Assembly (NCBI RefSeq): GCF_001542815.1
Contig: NZ_CP006992.1
Coordinates: 778,501 to 842,500 of the forward strand
DNA: 64,000 nucleotides
Direction of reading: 5' to 3'
DNA from: Methylobacterium sp. AMS5
Lineage (GTDB): Bacteria; Pseudomonadota; Alphaproteobacteria; Rhizobiales; Beijerinckiaceae
Of the stretch, positions 37,598-47,369 are shown piece by piece (position 1 is the stretch's first letter; the number at the start of each line of letters is the position of its first letter). The position numbers were made by a program, and so were the translations under genes. Below the pieces are notes generated by a model. That model did no database searches and was not told the DNA's origin. It was given only the letters and a program-made list of their open reading frames with translations.

Positions 37598-37673
37598 GCT
37601 CCCTTCGTCTAGTGGCCCAGGACGTCGCCCTCTCACGGCGAAAACAGGGGTTCGAGTCCCCTAGGGAGCGCCA
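37598..37673 (+). tRNA. tRNA-Glu (anticodon CTC), carried by the element
   Basis: 76 nt including encoded CCA. Acceptor GCTCCCT pairs with AGGGAGC; anticodon loop CTCTCAC gives CTC in a CGCC/GGCG-type stem; T loop TTCGAGT with AGGGG/CCCCT stem. It differs from the broken host copy in the acceptor (T:A rather than A:T at pair 7:66) and D arm (TAGTGGCCC against TAGCGGTCT). TTGACC at 37545-37550 may be a promoter element. It probably supplies the Glu-CTC function lost by insertion. Confidence 0.93.
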
Positions 37674-37991
37674 ATTTATTTGGCTTCTACCGATATTATT
37701 TATTGCACCGACGCTTGCTTGTCTCTCCTTAACAGCACTTAGTTAGTATTTGCATTTGAAACTGCGGTTTTAGATTTTACAATCTGCAACAAGCCTAAAC
37801 AACAACGTGCAGTTTGCTGGACACCAAAGGTGGTATTCCAGAGCAAACCTGTGGGAAGCACTTCCCTACGAAGACATGTTCAACCAGTTCATCAGATCGG
37901 TCACGCGGACGCTGAAGTCAGACGTCGGCGGCGCAAACGGAACGTGATCCCTCAGCTACCGGCTAACGACCGAGATCGGAGGGGCGTCCCC
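37674..37991. other. AT-rich intergenic region at the element's left end
   Basis: 318 bp clearly richer in A and T than the host chromosome (notably 37674-37810). No gene supported until the GTG start of the DUF3800 gene. It may hold the tRNA terminator and the promoter for the next gene. Confidence 0.4.
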
Positions 37992-39068
37992 GTGCAAAAG
38001 CTTTTCTTCGACGAAAGTGGGCAGACCGGAACGCACCTCTTCGACGAGGCGCAGCCGTGGTTCACCCTTGCGAGCACCGACATCTGTGAGGCCGAGGCTG
38101 CGGAGATCATCGCTCGCTGCTTCCCGGGCCGGCAGGGAAAAGAACTCAAGTCCAGATCCATTCTCAAGGGCGGCCGCGGCCGTCGCCAGTTCCTCGACTT
38201 CGCCCGGGAGGTGGGTAGGCGGCCCGACAGCTTCTGTGCCGTGAAAATCGGCAAACGCTTCACCCTTGTTTGCAAGATGGTCGACAATCTCGTCGAGCCG
38301 CTGTTGCGGGCGAAAGGCTACGACTTCTATTCGGGCGATTATGCGCGGCGCTTCGCCAACTCGGCGTATTTCGTGTTCACAAACCTCCTCGCCCGGCCGG
38401 TGGCGGACGGTCTCTTGTCCACCTACAACGAATTCGCCAGAGCCCCCGACACAGCGAAGCTGGCGACGTTGCATGCGGCCCTGGTCGGCGCTCGTCGGGA
38501 TGCGCCATACGGATCCGGGGTCACGCTCGACCTCATGGAAGAGGGAGCTCGGCACTTCGCCGCGCTCAACGACCTCGATTCCTTCGAGGATTCAAACGAG
38601 ATTCACGTGACGGCCGCGGTCGAGTGCATGGGGCATTGGTTGCAGCGGCATCAAGGGCCGTTCGAGGTCATTCACGACGAAAGCCTGCACTTTTTCGGGC
38701 AATCAGCGAGGTGGGAGGCGATTACGAACCCCGACGTCGATGCCGTGACCATCACGGTCGGCGCCAAGACGATGAACCTGCCGATCCCTGTCACGGCCAC
38801 GGTGAGCGCACACAGCCACGACTGCCCCTCCATACAGTTGTGCGACTTGGTGGCCGGCGTCCTGAGCCGCGCGGCGGCCGCGCAGCCAACCCCCGACTTC
38901 AGAGTCTTTGTGGAGCAGGCGGTCGAATCGGGACTTGGCGAAGTTCTGGTCTATCCCATCGACGCGGGCGACGAGTTCATCTCGGGTCCCCCCGCTCGTG
39001 CCGAGGGACCCGACGCCGTCGATCGCATCGTGGAGGCCGTGGTTCGCCGGTCCCCCTCATCGAGCTGA
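37992..39068 (+). CDS. DUF3800-domain protein
   Basis: 358 residues starting VQKLFFDESGQTG; the FDESG motif at 6-10 and late IQLCDLVAGVLSR are marks of DUF3800, a family with conserved acidic residues, common on mobile and defence islands and suspected to be nuclease-like. The GTG start is supported by GGAGGGG seven bases upstream. It is the first cargo gene at the left end. Biochemical activity not established. Confidence 0.75.
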   Translation: MQKLFFDESGQTGTHLFDEAQPWFTLASTDICEAEAAEIIARCFPGRQGKELKSRSILKGGRGRRQFLDFAREVGRRPDSFCAVKIGKRFTLVCKMVDNLVEPLLRAKGYDFYSGDYARRFANSAYFVFTNLLARPVADGLLSTYNEFARAPDTAKLATLHAALVGARRDAPYGSGVTLDLMEEGARHFAALNDLDSFEDSNEIHVTAAVECMGHWLQRHQGPFEVIHDESLHFFGQSARWEAITNPDVDAVTITVGAKTMNLPIPVTATVSAHSHDCPSIQLCDLVAGVLSRAAAAQPTPDFRVFVEQAVESGLGEVLVYPIDAGDEFISGPPARAEGPDAVDRIVEAVVRRSPSSS

Positions 39069-39152
39069 CCTGCAGCAACCCGAGCCCTCGCCCGTTATCC
39101 GATCACTGGGCGGGCAGCCCGTGCTTTGCCGCAAACGAGCGCCATCTTCGTC

Positions 39153-39869
39153 CTACTCGTAACTCCGGACAATCTTCTCCACAGCCTCAACGAAGCCCGG
39201 GTCGCTGAGGCTCCGTCCATCCATGCTCTCGATTGCTCCGTCCTCCGCGCGCCGAAGCCCCCTAGCTCTCAGTTTGCGCACATCGACGAAGTCCTTCAGC
39301 GCCTCCACCTCGGTCACGTTCAGGGCCAACTCGTTCGCGAGAGGCAACCGAGCGCTGTCTTTGGTCGCCACTGCAGAGCCATCGACGACGTGCAGGACGG
39401 TCGATCTCGCGGCCTTCTTGAGTATGTCGAGCTGCGTCTTCAAACTTCGGTTTTGCGTCAGGACGAGACCGACCTGATGCCGAAGCGCAGGATTGTCGAT
39501 GCCGGCGACTTCGTCAGGCGACAGCAGCTCGGTCGGCTCAGGATTGTGACGGCGGGCTCGGGATGGTGCCAGAACGAACTCCGCAGCGCCCGCCCAAGCT
39601 TTCAGGAGGGAGATGTAAGGGTTCGCTCCGCCGCGCTTGTTCCGAAGCGATTGCTCGGCAAGGCTGTGCTCCTTAGCCGGGAAACGCGCCTTATATCGCC
39701 GCACCACCTCGGGGATCGTCGGTCGCTGAGCGGCTTCGAGGACGAGAACGCGACAAACCTCGTTGAGGTTCGCGAGCTTCACGCGAACCTGATCCTGGGT
39801 CGCAGCCTCCGTCAGCTCGGCCAAGGACCTATCGACGATTGCAAGCGCTTCCGTGACCTGAACGCTCAT
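39153..39869 (-). CDS. GmtX-like accessory protein of the recombinase operon
   Basis: 238 residues. N-terminal half (TPEVVRRY-type segment, SLAEQSLRNKRGGANPYISLLKAWAG) resembles GmtX proteins, which carry an RNK-G-YxxLIxAWA motif; the region looks like a small helical DNA-binding domain. Middle part LRHQVGLVLTQNRSLKTQLDILKKAA may form a coiled coil. Its ATG overlaps the helicase stop (ATGA), making it the last gene of the operon. Family resemblance is from memory of the gamma-mobile-trio; moderate certainty. Confidence 0.55.
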   Translation of the reverse strand: MSVQVTEALAIVDRSLAELTEAATQDQVRVKLANLNEVCRVLVLEAAQRPTIPEVVRRYKARFPAKEHSLAEQSLRNKRGGANPYISLLKAWAGAAEFVLAPSRARRHNPEPTELLSPDEVAGIDNPALRHQVGLVLTQNRSLKTQLDILKKAARSTVLHVVDGSAVATKDSARLPLANELALNVTEVEALKDFVDVRKLRARGLRRAEDGAIESMDGRSLSDPGFVEAVEKIVRSYE

Positions 39870-42103
39870 GCCACAAGCTCCGCCCAACGCAGGCCAACCT
39901 GCCGCCTCTCGGCAGCGAACGGCAGGGCCAGGGAATCCCGAAAGACCTTGGATTCTCCGACGAACACCACCTGACGCTCGCCCCTCGTCAACGCGGTGTA
40001 GAGCCAGGACGGGTCAAGTACGCGACTTTGGTAAATCGGGACGACAACACGGGGCGCGCTGGATCCCTGGCACTTGTGACACGTAACGGCGTAGGCGAGG
40101 TCCAGATCGACGAGGTGCTCCTCCGTCAGTCGCCTGCAATCGCTCTCACCCTCGAATATCACCTCCAGCGCGCGATCGTCCGGGAACGTCCGCGTCACGC
40201 GTCCGAGCATGCCGTTGAAGAGCCCCAACCGATAGTCGTTCCGCCCGAAAATGACAGGTGCGCCCGCCGAGAAGAACCGTCCCAGGACTCCACGCATGGG
40301 CTCATTCCCTGTCCGTTCGGCATGCCGGTCGTGGAGCATTTCGTTGAGGGATTTGACCCCGGCCTCACCATCGTTTGTTGCGGTCACGATGATCGAGCCC
40401 CCCTCAAGAATGCCCAGTTCGAGCGCCACTCGCTCCACGGTGCCCGGGAACGCAGCCCCCTCAACCGCAACGAAAGACACTCCATCCTGCACCCCGGCGT
40501 AACGCTCGAAGATCGGCATGCATCTGCTACGCACCTGCGCGGCCGCCACAGGGATACCCGTCTCCGCGGCTTGGCGGTGTACGTGCGTGAGGTGGGACGT
40601 GATTCCGTCGTCGGCGACTAGGCGGTGGAAGACCAGCCCGAAGCCCACTGGAGGCAACTGAGCAGGGTCCCCGACCAGCAGAAGGCGCGCACCATCGGGC
40701 ATCCGGCGAACAATCGCATGCACTGTCGGCAGATCGACCATCGAGGCCTCGTCGATCAGGACCAGCGTCGAGGTAGCGATCCGCGCCAAGGTCTCCCGCT
40801 TGCGGCTCGCAGCGGAGCGCGTCTTCTCGTCAGCTTCGGGATCGTCGATGACCCGATCCAGCCGGTCCCGCTCGTCGAGCTCGCCGAGCGTGCGCGCCAG
40901 CGTCCTCGCAAGGCGGCGGGTGGATCGGGACAACCGCAACGCGGCTTTTCCGGCGAGAGCGCAAGGTAGCACCTCTCCGCCAAGACGCTCCCACGCGTCA
41001 CACAAGACCTTGCAGGTGTACGTCTTACCGGTCCCGCCCCCACCGGTGAGGCATGCCACCGGTAAGCATAGGATGCGAAGCACTGCGTCCGTCTGTTGCG
41101 AATGCAGCGGCCGGCCGACCGGAGTGACATCGGCGACCAGTTCGGCGATGCCGCTCGGCGACAGAAGTCTCACCGGCGAAGCCGCGTGCGAGAACACCAA
41201 GGATCTGAGGCGCCGAACGACGTGATCTTCCATCAAGGCGGCTCCCGGGGCCCGGTAGCCTTCCTCCACACACACGAGGGCGCCGTTCCGTTCCGCGGCC
41301 TGGACCGCGTCCTCAATGACTTCGGCACGATCCGTCTTGAGCAAACGTCCCAGGGAGAGCCGGACGTGCTCCGGGGCCATGACCGTATCGCCGCGGGCGA
41401 GGGCCCGCTTCACGGTTTCGTCGGCCGCCCCGACGAACCGCCGGACGTCCCACCCCGTCGCCCCGATGGTGGGCAGGAGCCGCCTTCCAAGGGCGTCGAC
41501 GTTCTTCCAAGGTAGGAGGGGCACGAGGATGTACGGGTTGTCCGCGAGAATCCCGACCGCCTCGTCGCCGAGGATCCGGACGACCCGCCTGGCAACTGCT
41601 AGGTTCGAAACGCCATGACCATCCATCCAGGCCATGGCGGCGGCCTCGGAGGCGGCCGCTCGCCATGCCGCGACGGTGGCAGCAGCGATCCGTAGCGCCA
41701 GAAGCGGCCGGTCAGGGGCGATCACTTCGGCGATGCGTGGGATGTTCCGCTCGTCGGACAGTACGGTGCCCAAGGTATCGCCGAAGGCATCCCACAGGCG
41801 GCTCGCACGATCCCTTCCGATACCCGGAACGTTGAACGCCAAGTACCCCCTGACGAGCGCTCCGTCCGGCATCACGCGGCGGGCGGCCTCGGCATCGACC
41901 TGTCGGCCGTATGCCGTATCCAAAACCTCACCGTCGATGGCCCAGGTCTCCCCGACCTCGGGGGCGTCCGACATGGCGCTGATGGACGCCCGTACTCGTA
42001 TCCTGCGACCGTGGTCGGCATGCCCTTTCGTCAGTACCGTTGCCGAAAAGATGACGCCCCAATCCCGGCGCGAGACGATGGTCTCGACGGCGACATCGAT
42101 CAT
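39866..42103 (-). CDS. RecD2-like superfamily 1 DNA helicase
   Basis: 745 residues. Helix-hairpin-helix-like N-terminal part (GIGRDRASRLWDAFGD, VARRVVRILGDEAV) as in RecD2; Walker A GGGGTGKT at about 351-358; Walker B TLVLIDEASM at about 446-455; VGDPAQLPPVGFG; C-terminal YAVTCHKCQGSSAPRVVVP and LYTALTRGERQVVFVGE. A 5'-3' helicase, presumably acting in excision, replication or repair of the element. Overlaps its neighbours by four bases (ATGA) on both sides, so it is an integral member of the operon. Confidence 0.85.
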   Translation of the reverse strand: MIDVAVETIVSRRDWGVIFSATVLTKGHADHGRRIRVRASISAMSDAPEVGETWAIDGEVLDTAYGRQVDAEAARRVMPDGALVRGYLAFNVPGIGRDRASRLWDAFGDTLGTVLSDERNIPRIAEVIAPDRPLLALRIAAATVAAWRAAASEAAAMAWMDGHGVSNLAVARRVVRILGDEAVGILADNPYILVPLLPWKNVDALGRRLLPTIGATGWDVRRFVGAADETVKRALARGDTVMAPEHVRLSLGRLLKTDRAEVIEDAVQAAERNGALVCVEEGYRAPGAALMEDHVVRRLRSLVFSHAASPVRLLSPSGIAELVADVTPVGRPLHSQQTDAVLRILCLPVACLTGGGGTGKTYTCKVLCDAWERLGGEVLPCALAGKAALRLSRSTRRLARTLARTLGELDERDRLDRVIDDPEADEKTRSAASRKRETLARIATSTLVLIDEASMVDLPTVHAIVRRMPDGARLLLVGDPAQLPPVGFGLVFHRLVADDGITSHLTHVHRQAAETGIPVAAAQVRSRCMPIFERYAGVQDGVSFVAVEGAAFPGTVERVALELGILEGGSIIVTATNDGEAGVKSLNEMLHDRHAERTGNEPMRGVLGRFFSAGAPVIFGRNDYRLGLFNGMLGRVTRTFPDDRALEVIFEGESDCRRLTEEHLVDLDLAYAVTCHKCQGSSAPRVVVPIYQSRVLDPSWLYTALTRGERQVVFVGESKVFRDSLALPFAAERRQVGLRWAELVA

Positions 42104-42561
42104 CGCGGCGGCTCCGTGCGTAGAATTTGGCCCGTTTCCGCCAGAAGACTCAGCTGTTCGCGGTAGCTCCGGATCTCGTTCCGCTGCCTTTCGATGGTCG
42201 CCGCCTGCTCGGCGACGATCTTGGCGAGTTCCCCGCTCCGCGCCTGAACCTTCTTCAGACGATCCACGACGACCTTGTCCAATGGGTCCGCATCCGCACG
42301 CGCCCCAACGGGCTTGAGTCCCTGCTCCGCAGCCACGGCGTTGATGGCGGTGCGAAGCTCCGCGTTTCGGAACAGATGCTGCTCCTGGCTCGGCCTCAGA
42401 CTGAGCGCGCGGGCGACTCCCCGGACGTTCACCTTGCCGTCTGGCGTGGCCGGCAGCGTCGCCTCGCGTCCATCCGCGGGTTGATTCTTCCACGCCTCGA
42501 TGCGCTCCGCCAACCACGGCTCCAGCTGACCGAGTATCTCGGGAACGACCGACTTGCTCAT
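42100..42561 (-). CDS. Small coiled-coil protein of the recombinase operon
   Basis: 153 residues. N-terminal part (VNVRGVARALSLRPSQEQHLFRNAELRTAINAVAAEQGL) looks like a helix-turn-helix; residues about 90-140 (LDKVVVDRLKKVQARSGELAKIVAEQAATIERQRNEIRSYREQ, listed here in pieces) form a heptad-rich coiled coil. Position after the recombinases and size recall TnpC of Tn554. Start 42561 lies just after the preceding stop with GGAG upstream. Confidence 0.6.
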   Translation of the reverse strand: MSKSVVPEILGQLEPWLAERIEAWKNQPADGREATLPATPDGKVNVRGVARALSLRPSQEQHLFRNAELRTAINAVAAEQGLKPVGARADADPLDKVVVDRLKKVQARSGELAKIVAEQAATIERQRNEIRSYREQLSLLAETGQILRTEPPR

Positions 42562-42565
42562 CGCC

Positions 42566-45500
42566 TTACTCCGCCGCAAGGATGCGGTCGGGCGCCGGGA
42601 TGGTCTCCGGAAGCGGGCGAGCCTCGATCCGGTTCAGCGGCTTACCCACGGCCGTCCGACAGGCGGCCTCAAGCTTGTCCTGCAACCCGAGGTCGGAAAG
42701 GGACTTCCGGCCGGCGGCGAGATGGTCCGTTTCAGCAGCGCCCAACTCCAGCAGGAGGAAGGCGGCCATCGCGTCGGCCGCCCGGCGCCGCTCCGATAAC
42801 GGGAGGGGCGACATCGTGATGGGAACGTAGCCGTTACGGTAGAGGATTTGGTTCAGAAACTCGTCGCGCTCGCGTTCGATGTCCGCCGAAACGAGCGAGG
42901 GAAAGCAGCGCGACTGCTGGACGACTGCATCGATGACCTCGAAGCGCGTCGATTCCCGCCCGACGATCTCCGGGATCTCGTCATCCGGCAGAAGCATGGG
43001 AAGGTTCTGCCCTTCCTCAAGATCGCCGGCGTGCTGTGCTATCGCTCGAATCTTCTCAATGAGCGCCAGGGTCGAGTGGAAATCCGCGAGCGCTTGGTTT
43101 CGGCGCTCGCAATCGTGGATGTGAGCCTCCTCGGTGGCCGTGATCTTCTCACGTAGATCATCCGTCACGGTCTCGCCGAGCTCCCGCACCGTCTTCCGAT
43201 GCTGCTTCAGACGTCGCACTTCCTCGCTGCGTTCGTCGGCCTGCCGGGCGCAGGCGTCCGCCTGAGCCATGATCGCGGAACCGTGAGCCCACAGCGGGAT
43301 GAGGAATGGAAGACCGGTCACGAAGAAGCGGCAACGGATGCAGTTCCGCTCCCCACCCGGGACCGGAGCGTACGTCGACTTGTCGACCCCCTTGTCGTTC
43401 CGGCGCTGGATTGCGTCACCCCCGATGTTGCACAGCGTTCCGCCGTTCGGACACAGGCCTATGTCGAGGCGAAGCCAAGTGGATGGCTCCTTATAGGCCC
43501 CCTTCATTTGCTTGACGCCGTCATCAGTCAGCCGGGCCGTCATCCGAATGGCATGCGCATAGGTGGCGCTGCCAAGCAGATCGGGAAACTCGGCCTTGGC
43601 CTTCGTCGCCGCCTTGAGGCGGGCTTCGGTGAGCACCTGGCTGACGTGCATCGGGTCGAACTTCACGTACTTCAGCGTCATCAGGATCGACGCATGGCCA
43701 GCCACCACCTTGCTCAGCATCTCGATCGGCACACCGGCCATGTGGAGGCTGGTCAGGGTCGAGGATCGCATCCCATGCAGGGTGAACACGGCCTTCTTCG
43801 GCGCTCCCGAGTGGTCGCGCCCCGTGATGATCGTGACCGGCCGCTCGGGGTCCTCCAGGTTCAAGCGACGCTCCAGCTCCTCAAGCGCGTCGTAGAAAAA
43901 TTGCAGGCAGGTCGGGTAGCTGACGGGCATTTCGGCCCCCCGCTCCCCTGGATTTTGCGGATAGCGGAACAGAAAAAAGCGGTCGGGGATGAGCGCGCGC
44001 ACCGACTTCGAGGGCTCGTCGTTGAAGATGTGAGGAGCCAGTTCGGAATGGGGTAGCGGGCCGGCAACTGGATTGTACCGCTCCTGCCAATCACGGAGGG
44101 CATCAAGGTTCTCCAGTACCTCGACATGCTCCCATGGAATCTCGTAGCCGGCCGTGTCGTCGAACAGGACGCCACGGTCCTGTGTCTTGTTCGAATTGAC
44201 ATAGATTCCCGTGATGGATCCGCCCTCGCTGGTCGCAATGCGGCGGATGCAGCCACGTCTCGGATTGCGAACACCCATACGCTTCCAGAAGCCGCCATGG
44301 CGTCCGGTATTCGCCTCCCAAGAGTGCGTCGTGGAGTTCCACCGTTCGGCGTCGCCCTCGCCACTGTCGAGCCTTCGGACCTGGACGTTCCGCAAGGGCA
44401 GGTCCAACATCAGGAGTAGCAATCGGGGTAGGACAGGACAGAACACCTCGGTCGAACGACCGGTCTCCGGATCGCGCCACGGGATCGAATGGAGCGGGCG
44501 TCCATTCACACCGTTCCGCAGCGATTTTGGCCACGCGAAATCGTCCGCCGTGATGATCTCCTTGAGGCGTAAGTGGTAGCGCGTCGGCATCGGACGTGCC
44601 GACACGTCCGCCGATCGTGATGCCCCAGCAGGCACCTGCACGCTCTTGTTGAAATGTTCGACCTCGTGACGCTCCAAACCGAGCAATAAAGTTCCGTTCG
44701 TCTTGATGGCTCCAAGCCGATGCTGACGTTCGATGAAGTCGATGAACTCGTTGATTTTCCCCATCGCAAGGATGCGCTGGGTTGGGGTCGACCAATTTGC
44801 CGCGAACACACGCAAATCGGCCATGTCATTGACGTTGAAGGCGGTCTCCACCCGTGATGGATTTCCTTTTGGGAGCGTCATGAAGAACTCGCCGAGCAAC
44901 CTTTTTCCTGCACGCGGCCCCTTCTTGATCAAGATCTTGCTCTCGTCGAGGAACTGCTCGTAGAGTTCGTCGAGCCATCCCAAGTGTGGACAAGCCTTGA
45001 ACGGGTCCGGACGGCGAGGTCCGGGTAAGCCTGGGACGGCCGAGCGCTCGATCGATGCTGCGAAGTTCGGGTCATGGAGTTTCACGGCCACGAAGCGCGC
45101 GACGTACTGCAACCCTTTTCTGTTCGCGGACGTGTACCACTCTTCCCAATTGCCACCGGGACGCACCGCCCGCGCCAGTGCCTCGAAGTCATCGTGGTCG
45201 TACGTGGCCAGGGTCGACAACGATTTCGATGTGGCGAGTCGTAGGGATAGTAGGCTCTTCCAGGCCGAGAAAGCGAAGTTTCGCCGCTGTAGCGGCCTGT
45301 AACTCACGAAGGGGCCCTCGGCGTCGCTCTCCAGCGCATCCAGGATGACGAGCAGGTCGCTTCCCGACGAGCGCAGGTCCTTCTCGACGCGCCGAGTATC
45401 CACGGCGCCGAGCACCGAGTGGTTGAAGAACGCGCCCATCGGCCAGAGGACCGCACCGCGCCGGTGAAGATCGAGTAGGCGGCCGATGAAGTCGGCCTTG

Positions 45501-45676
45501 TCGTCGCTCGACGTCGCTTTGTTGAATCGATCGACCAGATCTTCGACATCGGCAACAGCGCGTTCGAATGCCTTACGGTCGCCAGTCGGCAATATCGCGA
45601 AACGTCTCGGATCCGTGTTGATCCAATGCTCCGCGAGCTTATGCTCCGCTCGAATGACGTAATCGAATTTACGCAA
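42566..45676 (-). CDS. Very large tyrosine recombinase (GmtZ-like integrase)
   Basis: 1036 residues. Tyrosine recombinase residues are in order: R429 (DLPLRNVQVRRLDSGEGD), H634 and R637 (TLHGMRSST), H661 (VVAGHASI) and Y670 (MTLKYVKF). The long N-terminus (1-400) is unlike phage integrases. The C-terminal part has a cysteine set (LCPNGGTLCNIGG, then NCIRCRFFVTG) suggesting zinc binding and a coiled coil (about 770-850). TTG start overlaps the previous stop by eight bases, with GGAGG five bases ahead. Size and motifs match GmtZ-type integrases. Confidence 0.8.
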   Translation of the reverse strand: MRKFDYVIRAEHKLAEHWINTDPRRFAILPTGDRKAFERAVADVEDLVDRFNKATSSDDKADFIGRLLDLHRRGAVLWPMGAFFNHSVLGAVDTRRVEKDLRSSGSDLLVILDALESDAEGPFVSYRPLQRRNFAFSAWKSLLSLRLATSKSLSTLATYDHDDFEALARAVRPGGNWEEWYTSANRKGLQYVARFVAVKLHDPNFAASIERSAVPGLPGPRRPDPFKACPHLGWLDELYEQFLDESKILIKKGPRAGKRLLGEFFMTLPKGNPSRVETAFNVNDMADLRVFAANWSTPTQRILAMGKINEFIDFIERQHRLGAIKTNGTLLLGLERHEVEHFNKSVQVPAGASRSADVSARPMPTRYHLRLKEIITADDFAWPKSLRNGVNGRPLHSIPWRDPETGRSTEVFCPVLPRLLLLMLDLPLRNVQVRRLDSGEGDAERWNSTTHSWEANTGRHGGFWKRMGVRNPRRGCIRRIATSEGGSITGIYVNSNKTQDRGVLFDDTAGYEIPWEHVEVLENLDALRDWQERYNPVAGPLPHSELAPHIFNDEPSKSVRALIPDRFFLFRYPQNPGERGAEMPVSYPTCLQFFYDALEELERRLNLEDPERPVTIITGRDHSGAPKKAVFTLHGMRSSTLTSLHMAGVPIEMLSKVVAGHASILMTLKYVKFDPMHVSQVLTEARLKAATKAKAEFPDLLGSATYAHAIRMTARLTDDGVKQMKGAYKEPSTWLRLDIGLCPNGGTLCNIGGDAIQRRNDKGVDKSTYAPVPGGERNCIRCRFFVTGLPFLIPLWAHGSAIMAQADACARQADERSEEVRRLKQHRKTVRELGETVTDDLREKITATEEAHIHDCERRNQALADFHSTLALIEKIRAIAQHAGDLEEGQNLPMLLPDDEIPEIVGRESTRFEVIDAVVQQSRCFPSLVSADIERERDEFLNQILYRNGYVPITMSPLPLSERRRAADAMAAFLLLELGAAETDHLAAGRKSLSDLGLQDKLEAACRTAVGKPLNRIEARPLPETIPAPDRILAAE

Positions 45677-47363
45677 TACTGCCTCCGTCCAAGATCGTCT
45701 CCCTGAGGCGCAGCAAAGCCTGAGTGGTGTTCTCGCTCAGCGCGTCCTGGTCGAGTGCCCCGCTCCCTGGACTCGCTCTGACCGGCAGGCTCAACTCGCC
45801 CGTCTGCAATCGATCCCAAGCCTCCTGCAGGCGCGCATCGGTCGTTGCGTTGTCCGGGGCCACGTAGACGAGTTGGGAGAGCACGCTGGTGTGGCGCATC
45901 GCCTTCTGGATGATTTCCGGCGACACGCGAAGGTCCGCGAGCGTGCGGCCGTACATATGACGAAGGCCGTGCGTGGTGGTGCCGTATCGCTTCCCGTAGG
46001 ACAGATTGATCCGCAGGACGGCCGCCTTGTGATTCCGTTCGTAGGCTTGCATCGAATACGGATCGCCGGGGCGACTCGTATCGCCGGGGTTTCGATCCCG
46101 CCCCTCGGAGACGAAGAGAAACGGGTGATCGTAGCCCCTGAGCGCCTTCCGACGTCTCATGATCGGCGGTCTGACGTACCGGATGTACGTGAGGTACAGG
46201 ACCCAGAAGAGTGCCGCCGCCCGGTCGTCCAACCAGTGAATGATGGCGGTGTGTTGCGGATCGAGGTCCATCCCCTTCCAGCCGGCATGATACCGCCCAC
46301 GCTTCTCGACGTTCCTCGCCCTCAACCCGTAGACGCTGTTCAGAGCCTGACCACGGGTCCCGGCCTGCAGGCACCCGGAGATTGGATCCCGGTATTCGAT
46401 CGCAGCGTCGGTGGGGTGATGCAGCACCACCAGGGCATGTCCCGGCTTGTCAGGGTTCTCCACGACGTCGCCGACCCACAGGTGGAGGGCCTCGCTGCGG
46501 CGCAGCCCACCCCACCCGTCGATAAGCGCCATCATCTGATCGCGCGCGTTGTGCGCACCATATGCGTCGCCCCCTCCGGCCGACTTTGGGCGTCGATGTC
46601 CCTCCCAAAGCAGCCGCGCAGCGTCCTTGCGGGGGAAGAACTTCACGGCTTCGAGCGCATGCCCCCGCGGGTCCTTGCCTAGGTTGACGACGCTACGGCG
46701 ACGAACCGAGCGCGGTTCGGCGGAGATGTAGCTCAGCATCTCGAACTTGCGGAGGCGCGACCACACCAGGATGTCGGTGAAGCTGAGCCCGTCATTCGGG
46801 GGGCTTGTCGGATCGGTACGATGCTGGCTGGACGAAGAAACGGTATGGCACCACCGCGCAAAATCCTCGATGCGCCGGACGAGGTTCTTGGTCACCGAGT
46901 AAGGCGATCCCGGCCAGTACAGGCCGGTCGGGTCCCGTCCCTCGACAACGGTGCCCTCGCGCAGAGCAAGCGCGAACCCTTGGAGCAGCTCTTTCAGGAA
47001 GGGTTGCGCGCTAACAATCGGGATGGGCGTCGCGCCTGCAGCCGTGGCCCTGGAGTAGTCCCAGAACAGGCCGACCGCTCGCACGACGTCGTTCTGCCAA
47101 GTCGCGGACCGGTTGGGGTACGCACGTTGGTACTTGATAAGCGGCAGGTAGATCTCGTCGATTCCGTCCGCCCTTCGCAACACGAGGATCCGCGCCGTCC
47201 AACCGGGCGGCATTCCCTCTACGCGGCGGACCATGGTCGCGTGATGAACGGGGTATGGATGCGTCAAGCGTCGGGCCGCCGTCTCGCGCGGGTTACGCGT
47301 GAGCAGGACGACCCTGGCCTCTCCCCGCAACTGCGGGGTGATCATGAAAGCGAGCCGGTTCAC
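45669..47363 (-). CDS. Tyrosine recombinase (GmtY-like)
   Basis: 564 residues, GTG start. Catalytic set visible: R288 (WGGLRRSEALHL), H465 and R468 (TTHGLRHMYGRTL), H491 (AMRHTSVL) and Y500 (QLVYVAP). N-terminal DNA-binding part includes YQRAYPNRSATWQNDVVRAVG. Starts seven bases after the stop of the 138-aa gene and overlaps the giant integrase gene. It probably acts with the second recombinase on the tRNA-Glu site. Assignment to the GmtY branch is inferred. Confidence 0.85.
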   Translation of the reverse strand: MNRLAFMITPQLRGEARVVLLTRNPRETAARRLTHPYPVHHATMVRRVEGMPPGWTARILVLRRADGIDEIYLPLIKYQRAYPNRSATWQNDVVRAVGLFWDYSRATAAGATPIPIVSAQPFLKELLQGFALALREGTVVEGRDPTGLYWPGSPYSVTKNLVRRIEDFARWCHTVSSSSQHRTDPTSPPNDGLSFTDILVWSRLRKFEMLSYISAEPRSVRRRSVVNLGKDPRGHALEAVKFFPRKDAARLLWEGHRRPKSAGGGDAYGAHNARDQMMALIDGWGGLRRSEALHLWVGDVVENPDKPGHALVVLHHPTDAAIEYRDPISGCLQAGTRGQALNSVYGLRARNVEKRGRYHAGWKGMDLDPQHTAIIHWLDDRAAALFWVLYLTYIRYVRPPIMRRRKALRGYDHPFLFVSEGRDRNPGDTSRPGDPYSMQAYERNHKAAVLRINLSYGKRYGTTTHGLRHMYGRTLADLRVSPEIIQKAMRHTSVLSQLVYVAPDNATTDARLQEAWDRLQTGELSLPVRASPGSGALDQDALSENTTQALLRLRETILDGGSIA

Positions 47364-47369
47364 GAACAG

